Position numbers and translations under genes: made by a program. This document shows positions 8,654 to 16,456 of a stretch of DNA of 52,414 bases, piece by piece. Position 1 is the first letter of the stretch. The number at the start of each line of letters is the position of its first letter. Under the pieces are notes generated by a model that saw nothing but the letters and a program-made list of their open reading frames with translations, did not search any database and had not been told where the DNA came from. The DNA comes from Flavobacteriia bacterium (GTDB taxonomy: Bacteria; Bacteroidota; Bacteroidia; Flavobacteriales; Flavobacteriaceae): the NCBI GenBank assembly GCA_013298525.1, contig JAAFHW010000008.1, forward strand, positions 1 to 52,414, given 5' to 3'.

Positions 8654-10759
8654 CTAGTAGAATTCTAATCTATTATCGTCAATTTTTGCATCATTTTTCA
8701 ATGCTGGGAAAACTCTTCCTGAAGCTTGACCTGCATTAGCTTTCAATTTGTTTACATAATCGTCATACTTAGGCAATTTTGGTGCTTTAGCAACAGATTT
8801 TGTTTTGATAACATAAACTCCAGAATTTCCTTCGATTGGAGCAGATACTTTATTTGCTGGAGATCCAAAAGCAGTTCCAACTACTTTAGCTTCTAATCCA
8901 ACATTTGCTAAAACAGCATTATCAACAGATGCAGCTGGCGCATTTTGAACAGTAGTTGCATTAGCTTTAGCAATTGCTTCTAATGAAGAACCTTTCATTT
9001 TAGCAGTAATTTTTTCAGCTTTCTTTTTGTTTTTGATAATACTTTCAACCATTGGTTTAGCCTCTTCAACCGTCATTAACCCTTTTTCGTTGATTTTTTT
9101 CAATCTAGCAATAACGTTTCCAACATTAACTACTTCAAATCTTTTAACATCACCAACATTTGTATCATCACTATAAGCCCATTTTACAATTTGTCTTTGA
9201 TTACCAGCAATTCCAAAAGCTTCATCCATTGGTTTAGCTTTTATTGATGGATTTACAGTAAGTTTAGCTGCTTTTGCAACTGTAGCAAAATCTTTACCTG
9301 CTGCATCCATTTCAAATTGTGTAGCTTTAGTAAAAACTTCGTTAGTTGTTTGCTCTGATGCTTCAATTTTTTGAGCAACAGTAGCTAAACGAATTGCATC
9401 TTGCTTATCAGTAACATTAATAATATGGTAACCAAATTCTGTTTCTGCGATACCAATTTTTCCAACTGGATTATTAAAAACGAAATCTTTATATCCTTTA
9501 GCAAAACCAGTTTCTCTTGAGATGAATCCCATATCACCACCATTTTGTTGAACAGATGGGTCTTCAGAATTTGTTAATGCCATCATTTGGAACATTGAAG
9601 GATTTGCCAAAACTTGAGCTAACAATGCATCAGCTTTAACTTTAGCTTCTTCTTTAGTTCTTTTTTCTTTTGGAGCAGCTCTTTCAGCACCAACCCAACT
9701 AATTAAGATGTGACTAGATTTAACTTGGTCACCAGCTTTTCTACCCATCACTTTAGAAATGCAGTAGTAGTTTCCGTTGATGTATGGTCCGTAGATTTCA
9801 CCTGCTGGCAAAGCAAATAATTTATCCGCATGTTCTGCAGGTAAATTTTGTTTTGTTACGTATGTAGAATCGTATGGTTTATCTGAATTTGCACCAACGA
9901 AATCAGCAACATTTGTAGCGTTTCTAAAACTTGGTAAAGTATCGTTTTTACCTGTTTCTTTATTATAAACAACGCTACCAGTTAAAAGTCCGTTGATTTT
10001 AGCTTTCATTTCTTCTTCATCTTTTGCAGATGGTTTGTCTTCAATTAAAACGTATTCAATTTCACGAGTTTCCTCAGATTTGAAACGTTTTTCATTTTTC
10101 TTCATATATTCTAAGATGTCAGCATCTGTAACTTTTACATCACTATCTTTAATTGTAGAATATAACACAGAAACGTAATCAAAATTTACTTTGTTAGCTT
10201 CCAATTCATATTTGAATTTTCCGTCAGCATTTGTAACATACATTCCAGCTTTGATCATTGAGCTGTAGATTTGGAATTTAGAGTTGATGTCAGCATCTTT
10301 TTCTCTATCTTTCATCATCTGAGCTTGTTCTGGATTAGTTTTAAAATACTCTTTAAACTTAGCCAAGTCAAATTTTCCTAATTGATTTAAGAACATTGGA
10401 TTTTGACCAATATTTGGATCTTTTTTGAAAAATTCAACAATATGATTATCACTAGTACGAATACCAGCTTTTTCAAATTGCTCATTTATTAAAGCAATTG
10501 CAACTTCTTGGTCCCAAACTTGATTAGCTGCTTGCGTTTGCGTAACAGGTTGTCCGTTTTGTCCGTTCTTTTCAGTATTTGCGACTTTAATTCTAAAATC
10601 TTCAAAAGCTATGTCTTTCCCATTTACGCTTCCTACATCATGCGATTGACTTTTCATTCCATTTGAAAACAAATCTTGAATAACAAATGCTAACAAAGCA
10701 AAACCAATAGCCAATAGAAGTAATCCCGAGCGCTTTCTAATTTTTTGTAAAACTGCCAT
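8654..10759 (-). CDS. SurA/PpiD-like peptidyl-prolyl isomerase (701 aa)
   Basis: A membrane-anchored periplasmic folding factor for exported proteins. Residues about 12-31 form one transmembrane anchor after a short basic N-terminus, as in PpiD. A SurA_N-like helical domain covers about 35-250. A parvulin (PpiC) rotamase domain covers about 343-453, with the features HILI, GGDMGFI and FGYHII. A second degenerate domain fills the C-terminus, which is lysine- and alanine-rich. The length is close to PpiD and longer than SurA. It is the last gene of the minus-strand envelope run; the 108-base gap to the preceding gene leaves room for its own promoter, though I see only a one-mismatch -7 box. The neighbours (LptC, an outer-membrane barrel) fit an envelope role. 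Confidence 0.9.
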   Translation of the reverse strand: MAVLQKIRKRSGLLLLAIGFALLAFVIQDLFSNGMKSQSHDVGSVNGKDIAFEDFRIKVANTEKNGQNGQPVTQTQAANQVWDQEVAIALINEQFEKAGIRTSDNHIVEFFKKDPNIGQNPMFLNQLGKFDLAKFKEYFKTNPEQAQMMKDREKDADINSKFQIYSSMIKAGMYVTNADGKFKYELEANKVNFDYVSVLYSTIKDSDVKVTDADILEYMKKNEKRFKSEETREIEYVLIEDKPSAKDEEEMKAKINGLLTGSVVYNKETGKNDTLPSFRNATNVADFVGANSDKPYDSTYVTKQNLPAEHADKLFALPAGEIYGPYINGNYYCISKVMGRKAGDQVKSSHILISWVGAERAAPKEKRTKEEAKVKADALLAQVLANPSMFQMMALTNSEDPSVQQNGGDMGFISRETGFAKGYKDFVFNNPVGKIGIAETEFGYHIINVTDKQDAIRLATVAQKIEASEQTTNEVFTKATQFEMDAAGKDFATVAKAAKLTVNPSIKAKPMDEAFGIAGNQRQIVKWAYSDDTNVGDVKRFEVVNVGNVIARLKKINEKGLMTVEEAKPMVESIIKNKKKAEKITAKMKGSSLEAIAKANATTVQNAPAASVDNAVLANVGLEAKVVGTAFGSPANKVSAPIEGNSGVYVIKTKSVAKAPKLPKYDDYVNKLKANAGQASGRVFPALKNDAKIDDNRLEFY

Positions 10760-10867
10760 TTTTATATATGTTAATTTTTTAATTCAGTTTGCGAAAATAC
10801 AATTATCTATGAAATAATTATAGTTGATATGCTATAATTTACAATAAAATGTGATTTTTTTTTATTC

Positions 10868-12127
10868 TTAGTCAGAAATAGTCATTTTTACTACTTCAAT
10901 TTTGGTGTTTGTTGCCTCTTCAATCACAAAATGAAAGTTGTCAATTGTAATTTGATTACCTTTTTGCGGAATCTCTTTTGAAGTATTTACTATAAATCCG
11001 CCAAGAGTTCCGTAGGAATCATTTTCAGGAATATTGAGTTTGTATTCCTGATTAAGATATTCTACATCTAAACGTGCAGAAAAAAGGTAGGAAGTTTCAT
11101 CAAGTTGTTGTTCTACCAATTCTTCATCGCTATCATGTTCATCTTCAATCTCTCCAAAAAGCTCTTCAATAATATCTTCTACAGTCATTATTCCTGCAGT
11201 TCCTCCATATTCATCTAAAATTACTGCAACACTTTTTCTTTTCTTGGTTAATAAATTTAAACCATCCTTTATAAAAATCGTTTCAGGCACATACTCAACT
11301 GGAATCATTACCGATTTAATACTTCGTGGTTTTTTAAATAGTTCAAAAGAATGTACATAACCTATAATATCATCAATAGAGTTTTGGTATACTAAAATCT
11401 TAGAATAACCTGTTGAAATAAACAGTTCTCTTAATTCTGTGACAGAATCATATATATCTACTGCAACTAGCTCTGTTCTTGGCGTCATAATATCTCTTGC
11501 TTTTACACCTGAAAATTCAAGTGCATTTTGAAATATCTGAATTTCAGAATCTACATCTTCATGATCTTCAACAGAACTCATTTGTTCGTTTATATAGTTT
11601 CCTAATTCTACCTTACTAAAAAATGACGGAACGTAATCACCTTCTGTATTGAAGAATTTTTTTAAAATAAAATCAGAAATCCATATTATAAATGTTGATA
11701 TATAATTAAAAATTAAATAGAATACATAAGATGGAATCGCAAAAAATTTCATCAAACTATTAGAATAAATCTGAAAAAAAACTTTTGGTAAAAACTCTGA
11801 AGTAATTAAAATTATTAATGTAGAAATTACCGTTTGCAATAATAAATTTGAAAATTCAGACAATTGAAATCCGAACGAATTAATCCAATTCATTAACAAA
11901 TCACCCATAAAAAAACCGTAAACTACAATTGCTATATTGTTACCAACAAGCATTGTCGCAATAAATTTGGATGGTTTTTCAGTAATTTTGGTTAAAATTT
12001 TTGAAAGAAATGTATCTTGTTTTTTTTCAATTTCAAGATAGATTTTGTTGGATGAAATATAAGCTATTTCCATCCCAGAGAAGAAAGCAGACAGTAATAA
12101 ACATATTATGATTACTGTTATTTCCAC
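10868..12127 (-). CDS. CNNM/CorC (HlyC)-family membrane protein with CBS domains (419 aa)
   Basis: An inner-membrane protein of the CNNM/CorB type, a family linked to Mg2+ or Co2+ efflux and often annotated as hemolysin. The N-terminal DUF21 domain (about 1-190) has around four hydrophobic helices. A CBS pair spans about 205-325, beginning near ARDIMTPRTELVAV and including LDEYGGTAGIMTVEDIIEELFGEIEDE. The C-terminal CorC_HlyC domain covers about 340-415. The start is GTG, sharing one base with the TAG stop of the upstream 71-aa gene (TAGTG), which implies translational coupling. The gliding protein GldE belongs to the same family, but no gldD lies nearby, so I do not give that name. Confidence 0.9.
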   Translation of the reverse strand: MEITVIIICLLLSAFFSGMEIAYISSNKIYLEIEKKQDTFLSKILTKITEKPSKFIATMLVGNNIAIVVYGFFMGDLLMNWINSFGFQLSEFSNLLLQTVISTLIILITSEFLPKVFFQIYSNSLMKFFAIPSYVFYLIFNYISTFIIWISDFILKKFFNTEGDYVPSFFSKVELGNYINEQMSSVEDHEDVDSEIQIFQNALEFSGVKARDIMTPRTELVAVDIYDSVTELRELFISTGYSKILVYQNSIDDIIGYVHSFELFKKPRSIKSVMIPVEYVPETIFIKDGLNLLTKKRKSVAVILDEYGGTAGIMTVEDIIEELFGEIEDEHDSDEELVEQQLDETSYLFSARLDVEYLNQEYKLNIPENDSYGTLGGFIVNTSKEIPQKGNQITIDNFHFVIEEATNTKIEVVKMTISD

Positions 12128-12342
12128 TAAGTATTATTTTGATTACCTTGACTATTCTGATTTCTTCTATCTTCAAATTTCTTTGCAAAACGGCTTCTAA
12201 AGAAAAAAGTGAAAAAGGCTAATCCAGCAAGAACAACGCTCAACCATGGTTTTTCGGCATCATTCCATTTAGAAATTGCATCATAAACCATTATGAAACC
12301 GATTAGCAAATAAATATATTTTGTTATTTTAAGATAGTTCAT
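12127..12342 (-). CDS. Small two-helix membrane protein, unknown function (71 aa)
   Basis: I do not recognise a named family. The protein has two hydrophobic segments (about residues 7-20 and 33-49) and a basic, Gln/Asn-rich tail after the second helix (RSRFAKKFEDRRNQNSQ), suggesting a hairpin in the inner membrane with the tail in the cytoplasm. It lies 2 bases downstream of the lptC stop, and its TAG stop overlaps the GTG start of the CNNM-like gene by one base. The tight packing on both sides is the main support that it is a real gene and suggests it is made in proportion with its neighbours. Confidence 0.75.
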   Translation of the reverse strand: MNYLKITKYIYLLIGFIMVYDAISKWNDAEKPWLSVVLAGLAFFTFFFRSRFAKKFEDRRNQNSQGNQNNT

Positions 12343-12344
12343 GT

Positions 12345-12899
12345 TTAATTATTGTTTTCAACTTCTCCAGTTACACTCTGAGAGTTTATTATTTTAAAAT
12401 CTTTACTGAAATCTACACCTTCACCAAAAGAAACTCCTTTTGGATCTGTAAATTTATATCTTTTTTCGGTATAAAACCATTCGTTTTTTTGATCAAAATA
12501 CAATTGTTCTGTTTCAAATAATTGTCCTGTTTCATTTGTGATTTTCACACTTCCTTGCATATCAATTAAATCGGTGTTCTTGAAAGTCACAGCGTATTTT
12601 GAAGTTACAAAGGTTCGCTTTCCGTTTTCATCATACAAAGTTACATTTACACCTTTTGGAAATTCTGTAAAAGGAAATTCTACAGTAGCATAATCTAACA
12701 TCTTATCGCTAATAAGAATAGATTTAATTCTACCAGAATCTGTGTATTTAATATTTATAGAATCAGCCTCACCACTTGGAGTAAACTCTGCAAAAGTAGA
12801 TTTTTGAACTTCTTTAAAATTACTTTCGCAAGCAAATAGTAAAAAAACCACTATTGTAGTAAATGAAAAAAGTAGTGATTTTTTAAACATTAATTGCAT
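12345..12899 (-). CDS. lptC: LptC-like LPS export lipoprotein (184 aa)
   Basis: Predicted periplasmic component of the Lpt machine that moves lipopolysaccharide from the inner to the outer membrane. The N-terminus is a hydrophobic signal ending in a lipobox, LLFAC with Cys at about 24. The rest is beta-strand-rich, and the segment from LYDENGKRTFVTSKYAV through EQLYFDQKNEWFYTEK fits the beta-jellyroll of LptC/OstA-type domains. The LYFD...FYTE pattern is typical of LptC. The ATG overlaps the stop of the TPR gene by one base (TAATG); a second Met at residue 4 is an alternative start. Other Lpt parts are not in the window. A lipid anchor instead of the transmembrane helix of enterobacterial LptC is what the sequence shows. 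Confidence 0.82.
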   Translation of the reverse strand: MQLMFKKSLLFSFTTIVVFLLFACESNFKEVQKSTFAEFTPSGEADSINIKYTDSGRIKSILISDKMLDYATVEFPFTEFPKGVNVTLYDENGKRTFVTSKYAVTFKNTDLIDMQGSVKITNETGQLFETEQLYFDQKNEWFYTEKRYKFTDPKGVSFGEGVDFSKDFKIINSQSVTGEVENNN

Positions 12900-14146
12900 T
12901 ACAAAATTACTGTTTGATTAATCCAACATCCGATTTTTACAGATTTTGTATTTGCTTTAGTAGTAATTATTTTCTGCAAATAAGATTTAGACAATTCTTC
13001 TGAAGTACCTTTTAATCTTGGCTCAACTAAAATTGCTTTTAAGACTGTATCGGAAGCCAATTTGTAAATGGCATTTTTTTCTATATCATTTGTACCACAT
13101 TCTGAAATAGCATTTGCGTATAAATTACCTAAAAAGATAAAGTATCTTCCATTTGTTGGATTATTTTCAATTGCAGTAAGTACCATTTCTTTTGACTTTT
13201 CTTTATCAGTTGTAGAAAGTATAGATGCAATTGTATAAGCTGTTGTTGCTTTGGTAATTTTGTCACTTTCTAATTTCACTGACTCCGAAAAGAATTCTAT
13301 AGCTTTATCTTGTTTGGCTGTATTTAAATTGTAGGTTGCAAGATAATAAGCTGATTTAGAAGAAGGCTTTTTAGAATGCAACTCAGACGCAATCGATTCA
13401 AAAATTGGAGCATTTTTACATGAAACTGAAAGCATTTTTGCAACAGATTGCAACCAATAAACATCGTTTGTTTTATTTTGGAAATTGTTTTTAGCATGAG
13501 AAACAATGTTTTCACAAACCAAAAAATCTTTCATAAGAGATTCCATAGAAACAAGAACTCTATCATAAATTTCTTGATTAGCAGGCACTGTTTCCTTATT
13601 CATTTCTATAAGTGAAATTACATCTGTGTATTTGCTAAATAATTTATCGCTGGTAATTGTTGCTTTTTCAGATTTATACTTTTCAACATACAACTGAAGG
13701 TAAACAAAAATTGCCTCTGGATTTTGAAATGTTTTTTTCTGCAATTCAAATGCTTGATCTAATAAGCTATAGATTTCGTTATTGGTTCCAACTTTGTTTA
13801 AGTACAAAGCCATTGCGCTTTTCTCAAAGTTCCCATTACTATTGTTTGGGAATGTTTTGTCGTATAATTTAAACAAACCTAAGATTTCACGAACTTCTTT
13901 TTCTTTATCTTCTCTTGAAGCAATCTCGATGTTATATTGTTGTAATTGTAATCCTAGTTGGAAAGACTTTTCGCTTGAAGTAAGACAAGTCATTTTTATG
14001 TCGTTCCAAACTTCTTTGGCTTTTACATAATCATTTTCTGATAAGTACTTCGCAAGTTTATTTTCTTTATCTGCACAATTCGTTTCTTGAGCATTTCCAA
14101 ATTGGAATGCAAAAATCATTAATAGAATAATTAATTTACGTTTCAT
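12899..14146 (-). CDS. Exported TPR-repeat protein (415 aa)
   Basis: A secreted or periplasmic helical-repeat protein. Residues 1-19 form a signal peptide (ends FQFGNAQ). The remainder is alpha-helical with tetratricopeptide-like spacing, clearest around residues 265-345 (YYLATYNLNTAKQDKAIEFF and GRYFIFLGNLYANA). TPR proteins act as interaction scaffolds; no catalytic motif is visible. It lies between an outer-membrane barrel gene (18-base gap) and lptC (one-base overlap), so an envelope assembly role is plausible but inferred only from position. Confidence 0.82.
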   Translation of the reverse strand: MKRKLIILLMIFAFQFGNAQETNCADKENKLAKYLSENDYVKAKEVWNDIKMTCLTSSEKSFQLGLQLQQYNIEIASREDKEKEVREILGLFKLYDKTFPNNSNGNFEKSAMALYLNKVGTNNEIYSLLDQAFELQKKTFQNPEAIFVYLQLYVEKYKSEKATITSDKLFSKYTDVISLIEMNKETVPANQEIYDRVLVSMESLMKDFLVCENIVSHAKNNFQNKTNDVYWLQSVAKMLSVSCKNAPIFESIASELHSKKPSSKSAYYLATYNLNTAKQDKAIEFFSESVKLESDKITKATTAYTIASILSTTDKEKSKEMVLTAIENNPTNGRYFIFLGNLYANAISECGTNDIEKNAIYKLASDTVLKAILVEPRLKGTSEELSKSYLQKIITTKANTKSVKIGCWINQTVIL

Positions 14147-14164
14147 GCTAATTGAGATTTAAAA

Positions 14165-15448
14165 TTAATCGTATTTTCTTTTTTGGAACCATCTATCGTT
14201 AAGAGATAATCCAATGCTAAAGTTCATATAATGCTCTCTAACTAATCCTCCTTTTTGAGTTCCTCTATTTCCTAACTCGAAGCCTACATTTACATTTGAG
14301 AAAGCTCCTCTTAAAGGTAAACCTAATCCAAGTGTTACTGCTGCATCTTCTATAGGCTGGTTATTGATAACTAAACCAGTATTTTCAAATCTAAAACCAC
14401 CACGATAAACTATTCTTTCGAAGTAGTTTGTAAATGACTTATAATTTGGAATATAATAACCTCCTACAGTAAATCTTGTTGCATTTTCATAAGACACATT
14501 ATCTATGTCATTAAATCTGTTACCAAAGCTACTTGTTCCTTGAAAAGTAAGTTCTGTACCAACAATCCATTTTTTTGTATCACCAATACCTACTCCAAAA
14601 GAAAACTTAGAAGGCATTTTCAATTTAGTGTCAGCTACTGTTATTTTTTCTTCATCACCTACAATTGCTTCGGCAACACCATCAACGGATTGGACAATTG
14701 CTATAAATCTTTCATTATTCAAAGTAATTGTTGCTTCTGGTGTATATGTTAAACTAGAAAAAAGAGAAATATTTTTATATAATTTAGTGTTGTAAGAAAG
14801 ACCTGCATTGAAATTTACTCCACTAGCAGACGATGAATTAGTTTCTCTAGTGCTAAATTGCACTTGCTCATATTCATTTGACGAATTTAAAGTAAACTGT
14901 GTCGACAAACTTCTAGTATCAATTTTACCAAAATTGTATTGCACATCGGCTCCAAAACTAAAATTTTTAGCTAACTGATAACCAAAACCAAAGAAAACTT
15001 TATTTAAGCCTCCAGTTCCTTTATAATAATTATCCGTTCTTCCATCTGGAGCATAAACTGAATTTTTGATGTTGTATCCAACAGACGAATAAGGAATAAG
15101 ACCAAATCCAAGACCTAATTTTTTCAAAGGAATACCAATCGCAAGATAATCAAGTGTGGTACGTTGTGCTTTTTCGTCTTTTTGATTTGTTTTCAATTGA
15201 TTTACTGAAAAAGTACCTCCAACTGAGAAAGAAGTTAATTTCAAACTAGAATACATCGCTGGATTCTGAAGATTGATATGAATACTATCTGGAAGAATTG
15301 ACAAACCAGCCATAGAACGTGTGTCTATAGTTCCTCTAAATCTAACATCACCAATTCCGTAGAATGAATAGGGAGAAGATGTTCCTTCTTGAGCAAATGA
15401 AACTAGCGAAAAAAGTAAACAAACGCTTACTATAATTTTTTTAATCAT
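14165..15448 (-). CDS. Outer-membrane beta-barrel protein, FadL-like (427 aa)
   Basis: An outer-membrane protein. Residues 1-19 form a signal peptide (ends SLVSFAQ). The mature N-terminus has the pattern YSFYGIGD...RSMAGLS...NLQNPAMYSSL; an NPA motif near residues 60-65 is characteristic of FadL/TodX-type hydrophobic-compound channels. The remainder is alternating beta-strand sequence rich in glycine and aromatics. It overlaps the end of coaX by 8 bases, so the two are translated from one transcript. The substrate is unknown; FadL-like architecture is inferred, not proven. Confidence 0.8.
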   Translation of the reverse strand: MIKKIIVSVCLLFSLVSFAQEGTSSPYSFYGIGDVRFRGTIDTRSMAGLSILPDSIHINLQNPAMYSSLKLTSFSVGGTFSVNQLKTNQKDEKAQRTTLDYLAIGIPLKKLGLGFGLIPYSSVGYNIKNSVYAPDGRTDNYYKGTGGLNKVFFGFGYQLAKNFSFGADVQYNFGKIDTRSLSTQFTLNSSNEYEQVQFSTRETNSSSASGVNFNAGLSYNTKLYKNISLFSSLTYTPEATITLNNERFIAIVQSVDGVAEAIVGDEEKITVADTKLKMPSKFSFGVGIGDTKKWIVGTELTFQGTSSFGNRFNDIDNVSYENATRFTVGGYYIPNYKSFTNYFERIVYRGGFRFENTGLVINNQPIEDAAVTLGLGLPLRGAFSNVNVGFELGNRGTQKGGLVREHYMNFSIGLSLNDRWFQKRKYD

Positions 15449-16172
15449 TGTTATTGTATTGAAAAGTTTGGTTCAAACTTTCTAAAAGAAAATTTGGATT
15501 GGCAAATATGGTATTTTTTAATCGTTCAGCCAAAAAATCTGCGTCTCCTCCAGTTAAAATTATGATAAAGTTATCATTTTTATCTAAAACAGAGTTAATA
15601 AATCCATCTAATTCAAAAGAAATTCCATTAATAACTCCTGAGTGAATTGATTGTAGCGTTGAATTTCCAATAACTTCTGAAGGAGATTCTCTCTTTAATA
15701 ACGGCAATTTTGCGGTGTAATTGTGTAATGATTCGTATCTCAATCTTATTCCAGGCGATATAGCTCCGCCTAAATAATTATCATTTGAATCAATAAAGTC
15801 ATAGGTAATACAAGTTCCAGCATCAATAACCAATCTGTTTTTTTTCGGAAATTGGAGAACGGCGCCTGATGCAAGAATCATTCTGTCGATACCTAAGGTT
15901 GATGGAGAAGCATAAAGATTATTAAAAGGAAACTTACTTTCTCTAGTAATGAAATAAACATTTAGTCCTGAATCTAATGTCAAAAAATCATTTTTTTCTA
16001 GTTTTCCAACCGATGCTACAACTAAAATACTGATTTCTGAAAAATTTTTTATGACTTTTTTCAATGAGATTTTCCAGTCTTCATAAGCTATTATTTCTTT
16101 TTTCAAAAGCGTATTCTGTTCAAAAACAGCCGCTTTGATTTGTGTATTTCCCACATCGATGACTAAAAGCAT
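15441..16172 (-). CDS. coaX: Type III pantothenate kinase (243 aa)
   Basis: Phosphorylates pantothenate in the first step of coenzyme A synthesis, in the cytoplasm. It belongs to the ASKHA fold. The phosphate-1 loop is DVGNTQIK (Asp6), followed by LGIDRM near 94-99, VIDAGTCITYDFI near 116-128 and GGAISPGI near 136-143, all hallmarks of CoaX. The length is normal for the family. It is the first gene of the minus-strand run down to 8654. A TAACTTTG -7 box lies 19 bases before the ATG. Confidence 0.95.
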   Translation of the reverse strand: MLLVIDVGNTQIKAAVFEQNTLLKKEIIAYEDWKISLKKVIKNFSEISILVVASVGKLEKNDFLTLDSGLNVYFITRESKFPFNNLYASPSTLGIDRMILASGAVLQFPKKNRLVIDAGTCITYDFIDSNDNYLGGAISPGIRLRYESLHNYTAKLPLLKRESPSEVIGNSTLQSIHSGVINGISFELDGFINSVLDKNDNFIIILTGGDADFLAERLKNTIFANPNFLLESLNQTFQYNNND

Positions 16173-16191
16173 AATTCTAAGTTTAGAGTTG

Positions 16192-16199
16192 CAAAGTTA
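16192..16199 (-). promoter_or_regulatory. Candidate -7 element for the coaX operon
   Basis: On the minus strand the sequence reads TAACTTTG, a match to TAnnTTTG, 19 bases before the coaX start. No TTTG is present at the expected distance upstream, so only half of the promoter is recognisable. Confidence 0.45.
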
Positions 16200-16224
16200 C
16201 AAATAGATTTTTTTTAAAAATTGT

Positions 16225-16255
16225 TTTGGATAAATTAAAAATCGTTCTATATTTG
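16225..16255 (+). promoter_or_regulatory. Promoter of the tRNA-Phe gene
   Basis: TTTG at 16225-16228 and TATATTTG at 16248-16255 are separated by exactly 19 bases, an ideal match to the Bacteroidota primary-sigma promoter (TTTG-N19-TAnnTTTG). Transcription should start near 16262, giving a leader of about 33 bases before the mature tRNA. Confidence 0.85.
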
Positions 16256-16294
16256 CACCCGCAATCAAGTAGCAGTAATGCTCCAAATTGTAAA

Positions 16295-16367
16295 GGTACC
16301 TTAGCTCAGATGGTAGAGCAATGGACTGAAAATCCATGTGTCCCTGGTTCGATCCCTGGAGGTACCA
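16295..16367 (+). tRNA. tRNA-Phe (anticodon GAA)
   Basis: The 73-base gene folds into a full cloverleaf. The acceptor stem GGTACCT (16295-16301) pairs with AGGTACC (16360-16366). The D arm contains AGCTCAGATGGTAGAGC. The anticodon stem ATGGA/TCCAT encloses the loop CTGAAAA with anticodon GAA at 16328-16330. The T arm holds GGTTCGATCC. The discriminator is A16367; the CCA tail is not encoded. An ideal promoter precedes it and a terminator starts 4 bases after it, so it is a single-gene transcript. Confidence 0.97.
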
Positions 16368-16370
16368 CAA

Positions 16371-16399
16371 AACCCGAATAGCAATATTCGGGTTTTTTG
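16371..16399 (+). terminator. Terminator of tRNA-Phe
   Basis: A 10-bp perfect stem (16371-16380 with 16385-16394) with a GCAA tetraloop is followed by a T run, directly after the tRNA. Confidence 0.92.
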
Positions 16400-16419
16400 T
16401 TTTTAAAAATCTGAAAAAT

Positions 16420-16453
16420 AAAAAAGCATCAAATAATAACTTGATGCTTTTTT
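16420..16453 (-). terminator. Terminator of the AsmA-family gene
   Basis: A 13-bp stem (16420-16432 with 16441-16453) with an 8-base loop and A/T flanks lies 3 bases beyond the stop of the minus-strand AsmA gene. It is nearly symmetric and could also back up the tRNA terminator from the other side. Confidence 0.88.
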
Positions 16454-16456
16454 TAT

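Noticed and set aside
10868-12127. Assignment of the CBS/CorC-like gene as gldE
   Set aside because: The family matches, but gldD is not adjacent and the neighbours are lptC and a foldase gene.
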